From an uncultured Blastocatellia bacterium (GTDB lineage Bacteria > Acidobacteriota > Blastocatellia > Pyrinomonadales > Pyrinomonadaceae), in NCBI GenBank assembly GCA_946480785.1, contig CAMLLD010000120.1, positions 1-12,378 on the forward strand: a stretch of DNA of 12,378 nt, in the 5' to 3' direction. Below, one piece after another: positions 6,902-12,378 of the stretch. Both the position numbers and the translations under genes were made by a program. The notes under the pieces were generated by a model, which was not told the DNA's origin, did not search any database, and saw only the letters and a list, made by a program, of their open reading frames with translations. Every line of letters starts with the position of its first letter. Positions within the stretch are counted from its first letter, which is position 1.

Positions 6902-6909
6902 CTTCCTTT
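6902..6909 (-). promoter_or_regulatory. Shine-Dalgarno site of the His-rich membrane protein gene
   Basis: On the minus strand this reads AAAGGAAG, followed by eight bases and the ATG at 6893. It fixes the operon's first start codon. The 102 bases between this ATG and the divergent grpB-like gene must hold the promoters for both directions, but I see no convincing -35/-10 pair there. Confidence 0.65.
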
Positions 6910-6995
6910 GAGTTCGCTTGCAGAGCTGCTGAAGGTCGGGGCAAGTCTAGCGCAAACTCGGGTCGCGCACCACAGGTAAAGTATTCTGCAGAGCA

Positions 6996-7571
6996 ATGAC
7001 ATTAATCAACATCGTCGACTACGATCCGACTTGGCCGAGCAAGTTCCAGGTGCACGCCGAAAGGATCGCCGAGGCTCTCGGGGAGGTCGCCCTGCGCCTC
7101 GAACATATCGGCTCGACCTCGGTTCCCGGTCTCGCCGCGAAGCCGATCATCGATATCCTCGTGGTGGTCGCAGACTCGACGAATGAGTCCGCGTATCTGC
7201 CGCAACTAGAAGCCGCGGGATACGAGCTGCGAGTGCGTGAGCCGGAGTGGCATGAGCACCGGATGTTTCGCACGCCCGAGAAGGACGTCCACGTGCACAT
7301 TTACTCGACCGGTTGTCGGGAGATTCAACGAAACCTTCTCTTCCGCGATCGATTGCGCACCAACGTCGATGACCGCCAACGCTATGAACAAACGAAACGC
7401 GAACTCGCGAGGCAAGACTGGTCAGACATGAACGACTACGCGACCGCGAAGACCGACGTTGTTGAAAGCATCATCGCCGCCGCGCAGACTGCAAACACGT
7501 TCAGTGATGCTTCAGCTTCCTCGACCATGCCCACCTCTGCTTCACAGTCGCCCGACGAAACGTCAAAATAA
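6996..7571 (+). CDS. GrpB/UPF0157 family protein
   Basis: This belongs to the GrpB (UPF0157) family, a nucleotidyltransferase-fold group related to RelA/SpoT-like and aminoglycoside nucleotidyltransferases. Biochemical function is poorly defined. Recognisable blocks are the opening VDYDPTWPSKF (residues 7-17) and the family core HIGSTSVPGLAAKPIID (37-53), whose Gly-Ser and Asp correspond to the nucleotidyltransferase active-site strand. VHVHIY (98-103) and a C-terminal helix with FRDRLR follow. At 191 residues it is somewhat longer than the usual ~170-180. The extra part is a Ser/Thr/Asp-rich tail after residue 168 that looks disordered. The ATG at 6996 has only a weak purine stretch upstream (GCAGAG). 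The stop lies eight bases before the EEP-family gene, so the two are probably one transcript, divergent from the four-gene operon. Confidence 0.88.
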   Translation: MTLINIVDYDPTWPSKFQVHAERIAEALGEVALRLEHIGSTSVPGLAAKPIIDILVVVADSTNESAYLPQLEAAGYELRVREPEWHEHRMFRTPEKDVHVHIYSTGCREIQRNLLFRDRLRTNVDDRQRYEQTKRELARQDWSDMNDYATAKTDVVESIIAAAQTANTFSDASASSTMPTSASQSPDETSK

Positions 7572-7579
7572 TTCGCACG

Positions 7580-8308
7580 GTGTTATCGTTTCGTATCGCA
7601 ACCTACAACATTCACAAGTGCCGCGGGCTCGATCGTCGCGTACGGCCGCAGCGCATCGCTGATGTGCTGAAGGAGATAAACGCCGACGTCGTCGCCTTGC
7701 AGGAAGTGGTCGGGATGGACGAGATCACGCGCGAACGCAACCAGGTCCGCGCGCTGGCGGAAGAACTGGGAATGGACTTCCGCATCGGTGAGAACCGCAG
7801 GCTGCACGGCGCAGCGTACGGCAACGCCGTGCTCAGCCGGTTGCCGATCGTCGCCGATCACAATCACGATTTGAGTTGTCGCCGGCATGAGCCGCGTGGT
7901 TGTCTCGAAGTGAACGTCCAGCTTGCGAATACCCAGAACGTGCTGCAACTTTTCAACGTCCACCTCGGCACAAGCTTCTTCGAGCGACGCTATCAGGCTC
8001 ACCGGCTGCTCGAAGTGATCGACGGAGGCTCGCCACAGCTTTCGCCCCGCATCATTCTCGGTGATTTTAACGAGTGGACCCGAGGCCTTACTACGCGCCT
8101 GCTCAATCGTCACTTGAACAGCGCTGAACCCGAACAGCGTCTCGGCCGAGCGCGCACGTATCCCGGCGTGTTTCCGCTCCTGCACCTGGACCACGTCTAT
8201 TACAACTCGTTGCTGAAGCTGAAAAGTATCAACGTTCATCGCAGCCTGCTCGCGCTTGCGGCCTCCGATCACCTGCCGATCATTGCGGATTTCGAGCTCG
8301 CTCAGTGA
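7580..8308 (+). CDS. Endonuclease/exonuclease/phosphatase (EEP) family hydrolase, YbhP-like
   Basis: This 242-residue protein is a metal-dependent phosphoesterase of the EEP (DNase I/AP-endonuclease/sphingomyelinase) superfamily. All core motifs are present in order: TYNIH (Asn10), LQE (Glu42), GNAVLSR (81-87), FNVHLG (His128), GDFNEW (Asp162, Asn164), LDHVY (203-207) and SDHLP (catalytic His231). No signal peptide is visible, so it is predicted to be cytoplasmic. The start is a GTG at 7580, eight bases after the grpB-like stop, without a strong ribosome binding site. Substrate cannot be decided from motifs; both nucleic acids and phospholipid head groups occur in the superfamily. E. coli YbhP belongs to this group and is encoded beside clsB. 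Here the gene is convergent with a ClsB-like gene and overlaps its 3' end by seven bases. That favours a membrane-lipid role over DNA repair, as an inference. Confidence 0.88.
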   Translation: MLSFRIATYNIHKCRGLDRRVRPQRIADVLKEINADVVALQEVVGMDEITRERNQVRALAEELGMDFRIGENRRLHGAAYGNAVLSRLPIVADHNHDLSCRRHEPRGCLEVNVQLANTQNVLQLFNVHLGTSFFERRYQAHRLLEVIDGGSPQLSPRIILGDFNEWTRGLTTRLLNRHLNSAEPEQRLGRARTYPGVFPLLHLDHVYYNSLLKLKSINVHRSLLALAASDHLPIIADFELAQ

Positions 8309-9768
8309 GTCGTTGGAGGTCTGTTTTTCAAACGGTAAGCTCGATAGAAGAGCGCCAGCGAGATCCAGATCAACACCACGACGAATGGATACGTCACTAC
8401 ATGCGGAAACAACCACGCTATCAACGCGATCCCCAGCAACAAGAAGCCGCTCGTGAGCATGAGGCGTGCTTCAACCGGTTCGAGCACGCGCCGGTTTGTA
8501 AACGCAGCGCCGACCGCATTGCCGATTCGTAGCGCGCCCGCGGCCGCACGCCCGCCACTGCCGCCGCCGCTCGTCAACATCGGATGTGAATGTGCTACTT
8601 CCTTCGACGGACGCAGTTTGCGCTCCGCATCCAAAACAACTTCCGTCGCGTTTTCCAAATCGCGAACGTACATTTCCTCCATTTCTTTCGCGAATGGCTC
8701 GTTCTCAATCACAACGTCGAGCTCGAAGTTGCCAAACCAGCTCGCGATGTTGAGGTTCGTGGAACCAACACGCGCCCACTTGCAATCAGCCACGGCCGTC
8801 TTCGCGTGCAGCATCGTGCCGTTCCATTCAAACACTCGCACACCAGCCTCGAGCAGCGGACGATAGCCGGCGCGCGAAAGCGGTTTCAAAATCGGAATGT
8901 CGGAAGCGTTCGGCACGAGCAGACGCACGTCGACGCCGTCCTTTGCGGCGGCGCGCAGTGCTTGCACGTATGAAGTCGTGCCGGCGTAATACGCGTCGGT
9001 TAACCACAACCGGTTTCTGGCGAGCGTTGCGACCAATTGGTCGATGCGCAGCATTCCGGCGCTTGCAGGCTCGCTTGCTACGACACGCAGCGTGACGTCG
9101 CCCGCCTCGCCGATCGCGTCGTCGTTTGCGATTTCATCCGGCGGCAGATCGTCGCCGGTCAGGTCCCACACGTGAGCAAACGCCTGTTCGATATGCGCGA
9201 CCGCTGGTCCATAAAGTTCTATACCCGTGTCACGCCACGGTTCAATGTTTTTCTCCGGCACCCCGACCCACGCCTGGCCCACGCACAAGCCGGTCACGAA
9301 ACCGATCCGGCCATCGACCGTAATCGTCTTGCGATGATCGCGGCTCACCCAACCAAACGGTGAATCGAGTCGCGGCGGGTTATAAACGCGCACCTCGACG
9401 CCGGCGGCGCGCAGATGGTTCCAAAACGAGCGCGACGTCTTCCCGACCGCGCCCATCCAGTCGTACAACAGCCGCACGCGCACGCCGTCGCGCGCTTTCG
9501 CAGTCAGCGCATCGGCAAACAACCAGCCCGCTTCGTCTTCATGAATGATGTAGCTCTCGAAATGGATGTAGCGCTCGGCGGCTTTGATCGCCGCGAGCCA
9601 GGCGGGATAATTCTCGCGCGCATCCTTCAACAACCGGACGCGATTGCCGCCGATGAGCGGCGCTCCCGCCGCACGCGAAAAGGCCTGGTTCGCCAGATCG
9701 CGCACCGACAAGAGAGCGTTTCGCTCATGCCGGTAGCGACGATGTGCGATTTGTGTTTGGGCCGCCAC
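8302..9768 (-). CDS. Cardiolipin synthase-like phospholipase D family protein
   Basis: This is a phospholipase D superfamily enzyme with two HKD motifs, as in bacterial cardiolipin synthases, which transfer a phosphatidyl group between phospholipids. Motif 1 is HRKTITVD (His145, Lys147, Asp152) and motif 2 is HAKTAVAD (His321, Lys323, Asp328) followed by GSTNLN. Other family marks are [15 protein letters not shown] (67-81) and [11 protein letters not shown] (99-109). The 488 residues include a Gly-rich linker near 400-407 and two membrane helices at the C-terminus (about 436-454 and 458-477). Typical Cls proteins instead carry N-terminal helices, and ClsB has none. The start is a GTG at 9768, the first possible one after an in-frame stop, with no clear ribosome binding site, so a downstream start is possible. 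It lies 15 bases after the WD40 gene, at the end of the haemin-transporter run, and overlaps the convergent EEP gene by seven bases. Confidence 0.88.
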   Translation of the reverse strand: MAAQTQIAHRRYRHERNALLSVRDLANQAFSRAAGAPLIGGNRVRLLKDARENYPAWLAAIKAAERYIHFESYIIHEDEAGWLFADALTAKARDGVRVRLLYDWMGAVGKTSRSFWNHLRAAGVEVRVYNPPRLDSPFGWVSRDHRKTITVDGRIGFVTGLCVGQAWVGVPEKNIEPWRDTGIELYGPAVAHIEQAFAHVWDLTGDDLPPDEIANDDAIGEAGDVTLRVVASEPASAGMLRIDQLVATLARNRLWLTDAYYAGTTSYVQALRAAAKDGVDVRLLVPNASDIPILKPLSRAGYRPLLEAGVRVFEWNGTMLHAKTAVADCKWARVGSTNLNIASWFGNFELDVVIENEPFAKEMEEMYVRDLENATEVVLDAERKLRPSKEVAHSHPMLTSGGGSGGRAAAGALRIGNAVGAAFTNRRVLEPVEARLMLTSGFLLLGIALIAWLFPHVVTYPFVVVLIWISLALFYRAYRLKNRPPTTH

Positions 9769-9783
9769 GCACGGATCGTATTA

Positions 9784-11271
9784 CTAATTTGAAACGTTGG
9801 CGATTGGCTGCGTCAGAGTACGCGCTTCTTTCCCCGTCTTCAGATCGTAAAATTTTATCGTCGTGTCCACGCTGCCGCTGATCAGGTAGCGATTGTCAGG
9901 CGTGAAAACAAGACCGCCGACGTCGAACTTCTGTCCTTCAAACGTGAACAGCTTTTCCCCCGTTTCCAGGTTCCAAACGTAAGTCCGGACGTAAACATAC
10001 TTCTGCTGCTTTTCATCAATCGCCGCCACACTCGTAGCAATCATTTTTCCATTCGGACTGATTGCGAGGATATGCGAATTCTCAAACAGACCTTCCGTTC
10101 TCTTTTCGGCAAACGTGCGTAGCTCCCGGCGCGACGCTACATCCCATAGCTTGATGTTTGCTTCGTTGTAGCCGTCGGACGCCAGCAAACGATAGTCGGG
10201 AGTGAAAACCAAATCGTAGACTGTGTCCCGATGTACCTTCCAGACACTTGTTTCCTTGCCAGAAGCGACGTCCCATTCGCTGATTGTTCCATCACCGTTG
10301 CCGACGTACATCTTTTTTCCATTGCGACTGAAGACGACTGAATAAGTTGAGGTGTCGACGTCGGGTGAATCGGAGTGGACCAGAGACTTCAACTCCTTCC
10401 CCGTTTTGACGTCCCAAACTTTCACCATGCCGTCGTTGCCGACCGCAGCGGCAGTTTTGCTGTCCGGACTAAACGCGATCGCTTTTACGGCGCAATGAAA
10501 GCCGGTGAGTCGATGAAGCTCGCGGCCGCTGGCGAAATCCCAGATACGCGCCGTCTGATCGCGGCTCGACGAACCAATCAACTTCTCGTCCGGGCTAAGC
10601 CTGGCTTGGTAAATCGCATTCGTGTGACCGGTGAGCGTTCTTTGCAACTGTCCGGAGGCGACGTCCCAGACGCGAATAATTCCATCTCCGCCCGCAGCGA
10701 CAAGCGTCTTACCGTCGCGGGTCAGGCTCAAACCAACCACTCCCGGCTTTGGATTCTTCGGCAGCGGCGGCGACGGCCGGCAACGCGTAACCGTCTGCGG
10801 TTCGACAGGATAAATAATGTCGACGGGCCGTTCGCGGACCAGTGGTGGCGGCAACCGGCCCCACTGCGGCCGTCCTGTCGCTGTCGTCCGCACAATCGCT
10901 TTGCCGGTTGCAAACTGTTTGAGGACGTCGGTAGTAAGTGTCGTGGTCTGTGAGCCGTGCTGCGTGCGTGGATCGAACAACGCCCATTCGTTCCCGTGAA
11001 CACGAAACGTCGCAATCGTCGCGGCGTGATCGTCCTGCACCAGCTCGACGCGAACGTCAACCGCGCCGCGCGCATAACTCACGACACTCGTCGTAATCGT
11101 TGAGCCGCTTCGCAGCACGTCATCCGACTGAATCTCGACGCTGTGTACCTGGTAAAAAGCACGATACGCCGAGATCATTCCGATCACCAGATACACGCTC
11201 ACAACGATAGTAAAAACGCGTTTCAGCAACACGATGCCGCGCGCTTCAGGGATGGCTCGAGTTTCAAACAT
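9784..11271 (-). CDS. Membrane-anchored seven-repeat WD40 protein
   Basis: This is a 495-residue protein with a short N-terminal tail, one membrane helix (about 13-33), a beta-rich segment (40-165) that I cannot assign, and a Pro-rich linker (165-177). It ends in seven WD40 repeats. The repeats fall at about 178-215, 217-256, 259-298, 308-346, 348-388, 398-445 and 449-486. Several end in VWDV, LWDV or IWDF and turn with (V)ASG or KTG, so a closed seven-blade propeller is expected. Repeat 6 is longer than the rest because of an insertion near IDEKQQKYVYVR. WD40 propellers generally act as binding platforms. Helix polarity, with Arg and Lys before it, suggests an extracytoplasmic propeller. The ATG at 11271 lies four bases after the hmuV stop, so translation is probably coupled to the importer. 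Its link to haemin or iron uptake is unexplained. Confidence 0.9.
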   Translation of the reverse strand: MFETRAIPEARGIVLLKRVFTIVVSVYLVIGMISAYRAFYQVHSVEIQSDDVLRSGSTITTSVVSYARGAVDVRVELVQDDHAATIATFRVHGNEWALFDPRTQHGSQTTTLTTDVLKQFATGKAIVRTTATGRPQWGRLPPPLVRERPVDIIYPVEPQTVTRCRPSPPLPKNPKPGVVGLSLTRDGKTLVAAGGDGIIRVWDVASGQLQRTLTGHTNAIYQARLSPDEKLIGSSSRDQTARIWDFASGRELHRLTGFHCAVKAIAFSPDSKTAAAVGNDGMVKVWDVKTGKELKSLVHSDSPDVDTSTYSVVFSRNGKKMYVGNGDGTISEWDVASGKETSVWKVHRDTVYDLVFTPDYRLLASDGYNEANIKLWDVASRRELRTFAEKRTEGLFENSHILAISPNGKMIATSVAAIDEKQQKYVYVRTYVWNLETGEKLFTFEGQKFDVGGLVFTPDNRYLISGSVDTTIKFYDLKTGKEARTLTQPIANVSN

Positions 11272-11275
11272 GGTT

Positions 11276-12067
11276 TTAGTCGAACACCAGGTGAACGCCT
11301 GAGTGCGCGCTCGGGAAAAATGTTGGCTTGACCGCGAACACCGCTTCGATGCGTTCGGAGGTCAATACTTCGGTTGGCGTGCCGCTGGCAATGACACGTC
11401 CTTCGTTCAGCAGCACGATCTGATCGGCAAAACGTGCCGCGAGATTCAGGTCGTGTACGACGCCGACTGTAACCACATCCGGCGCGTCAGTGAACCGGCG
11501 TATCTTTTTCAGAAAGTCTATCTGATGGCGAATGTCGAGAAACGTGAGCGGCTCGTCGAGAAAAAGATAACGCGACGGTGAAGTCGTGCCTGACGGAACG
11601 TCGTGCCACAGTTGGGCCAGCACGCGCGCGAAGTTCACGCGCTGGCGCTCGCCGCCGCTGAGCGTTTGATAGTCGCGCTCGCTGAATTCGGTCACGTCGA
11701 AGTGCTGCATGACTTCGTCGACGATCTTTTCGTCAGTTGGTCCGGGGCGCCCGCCGAAGTGCGGATAGCGGCCCATCATCACTACCTCACGCACCGTCAG
11801 GGGAAAAGCAACTTCGACCGCCTGCGACAGCACCGCCCGGCGGCGCGCGAGTTCAGCTTCGGTTGCACTGCTCACGTCGACGCCGTCGTATTCAACCGTA
11901 CCCGTTTGGGGCCGCAGCAAACGCGCCAGCACTTTCACCAGCGTCGACTTCCCTGCTCCGTTCGGCCCGATGAGCACATGTAGTTTGCCTGGCGCAAACG
12001 ATACTGAGACCCCGGAAACCAGCGATTTGTTCCCGACGCGAAACGTAATATTGCTTGCCGTGAGCAT
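11276..12067 (-). CDS. hmuV: Haemin-type ABC importer ATP-binding protein HmuV
   Basis: This cytoplasmic ATPase subunit powers a FecCD-type importer for haemin or a related iron or corrinoid compound. All ABC motifs are intact: Walker A GPNGAGKST (34-42), Q-loop Gln82, signature LSGGERQRV (136-144), Walker B YLFLDEP (167-173) and H-loop His205 (VVHDLNLA). The HmuV-type stretch ARVLAQLWHD, followed by RYLFLDEPLTFLDIRHQ, and the length of 263 residues point to the haemin branch rather than FecE or BtuD, although substrate calls within this family are uncertain. The ATG at 12067 follows the permease stop by nine bases. The gene is preceded by the HmuU-like permease and followed after four bases by the WD40 gene. 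The binding protein and outer-membrane receptor would be expected beyond the right edge. Confidence 0.9.
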   Translation of the reverse strand: MLTASNITFRVGNKSLVSGVSVSFAPGKLHVLIGPNGAGKSTLVKVLARLLRPQTGTVEYDGVDVSSATEAELARRRAVLSQAVEVAFPLTVREVVMMGRYPHFGGRPGPTDEKIVDEVMQHFDVTEFSERDYQTLSGGERQRVNFARVLAQLWHDVPSGTTSPSRYLFLDEPLTFLDIRHQIDFLKKIRRFTDAPDVVTVGVVHDLNLAARFADQIVLLNEGRVIASGTPTEVLTSERIEAVFAVKPTFFPSAHSGVHLVFD

Positions 12068-12076
12068 AAACCCGAG

Positions 12077-12378
12077 TCAGAAAACGTACTGCCGTCGCCG
12101 CAACAGGAAGATGAATACCGGAACGCCGACCGCGGAAGTCACGATGCCGATCGGCAACTCCGCGGGTCGCACCGAAAGCCGCGCGATTAAGTCTGCCAAC
12201 GTGAGCAGCGACGCGCCTGTCAACGCGCTGCCGAGGATTAGGAAGCGATTGTCTGCGCCGCCAATCATCCGCAATATGTGTGGCACGACCAGACCGACAA
12301 AACTGATCACGCCCGTGAACGCGGTCGCGACCGCCACGATGACGACGTTCACCGACAGTATGATCCACTTCAAACGAT
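12077..12378 (-). CDS. hmuU: Haemin-type ABC importer permease (FecCD family), C-terminal part
   Basis: Only the last ~100 residues of the permease lie in the window; the gene enters from the right edge, so its start is not visible and the TTG at 12373 is an internal codon. The visible part carries FecCD/BtuC family marks: TGVISFVGLVVPHILRMIGG (the cytoplasmic coupling segment that docks on the ATPase), DNRFLILGSALTGASLLTLAD, then RPAELPIGIVTSAVGVPVFIFLL and a short basic end. The subunit forms the transmembrane path for haemin or another iron complex. It pairs with the ATPase nine bases downstream. The substrate cannot be proven from this fragment. Confidence 0.88.
   Translation of the reverse strand, partial: RLKWIILSVNVVIVAVATAFTGVISFVGLVVPHILRMIGGADNRFLILGSALTGASLLTLADLIARLSVRPAELPIGIVTSAVGVPVFIFLLRRRQYVF

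Noticed and set aside
6894..6944. Longer start for the His-rich membrane protein
   Set aside because: It would place the AAGGAAG site inside the coding region and add a 17-residue tail with no features.
6919..6994. TGCAGAGC occurring twice (6919-6926 and 6987-6994) in the divergent intergenic region
   Set aside because: An eight-base direct repeat in 102 bases, with no promoter elements in register, is not enough to call an operator.
7583..8416. Minus-strand open frame of 277 codons
   Set aside because: It is the mirror of the EEP-family gene, which has all its catalytic motifs on the plus strand. The antisense product shows no domain.
1..12378. Search for CRISPR arrays, tRNA, rRNA, insertion sequences, integrase or phage genes
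   Set aside because: No regularly spaced repeats, cloverleaf sequences, transposase motifs or flanking terminal repeats were seen by eye; the content looks like ordinary chromosome.

Overview
The window reads as chromosomal DNA from a free-living Gram-negative-type bacterium. It is moderately GC-rich, has short intergenic gaps, and encodes a lipobox protein, an Sec-type signal peptide and a haemin-type ABC importer. The mix of a membrane-anchored WD40 protein, a FixG-like polyferredoxin, a KbP-like LysM protein and GrpB would suit a soil Verrucomicrobiota or Acidobacteriota member. That placement is a weak inference, because no marker gene is present. I see no tRNA, rRNA, CRISPR array, insertion sequence or phage gene, and no gene-free stretch longer than about 150 bases.

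Layout. On the plus strand, positions 3-2079 hold the 3' part of a five-helix membrane protein followed by a GT1-type glycosyltransferase. Convergent to these, at 2111-3154 on the minus strand, is a ketoacyl-ACP-synthase-III-like enzyme. A perfect hairpin at 3203-3228 separates it from a LysM protein (3264-3758) with the BON-plus-LysM plan of the potassium-binding protein Kbp. Positions 3916-6893 (minus) are a compact four-gene operon. In transcription order it encodes a His-rich membrane protein, a YtkA/FixH-like lipoprotein, a NapH/FixG-like polyferredoxin with an unusual C-terminal membrane half, and a secreted single-pass protein predicted to begin with histidine after signal cleavage. Divergent from it are a GrpB-family protein and an endonuclease/exonuclease/phosphatase-family hydrolase (6996-8308, plus). 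The rest of the window (8302-12378, minus) is a tight run. In transcription order it is the end of a haemin-type permease (HmuU), its ATPase (HmuV), a membrane-anchored seven-repeat WD40 protein and a cardiolipin-synthase-like PLD enzyme with a C-terminal membrane hairpin.

How the genes may work together. The four-gene operon is the best candidate for an undescribed system. One protein can pass electrons through iron-sulfur clusters across the membrane. The others expose His, Met and Cys ligand clusters on the membrane or outer face, which suggests copper (or haem) reduction and delivery, loosely parallel to FixG/FixH. The second notable feature is the coupling of HmuUV to a WD40 protein and a phospholipid enzyme. 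The neighbouring EEP and PLD genes resemble the ybhP-clsB pairing of enterobacteria, but here they are convergent.
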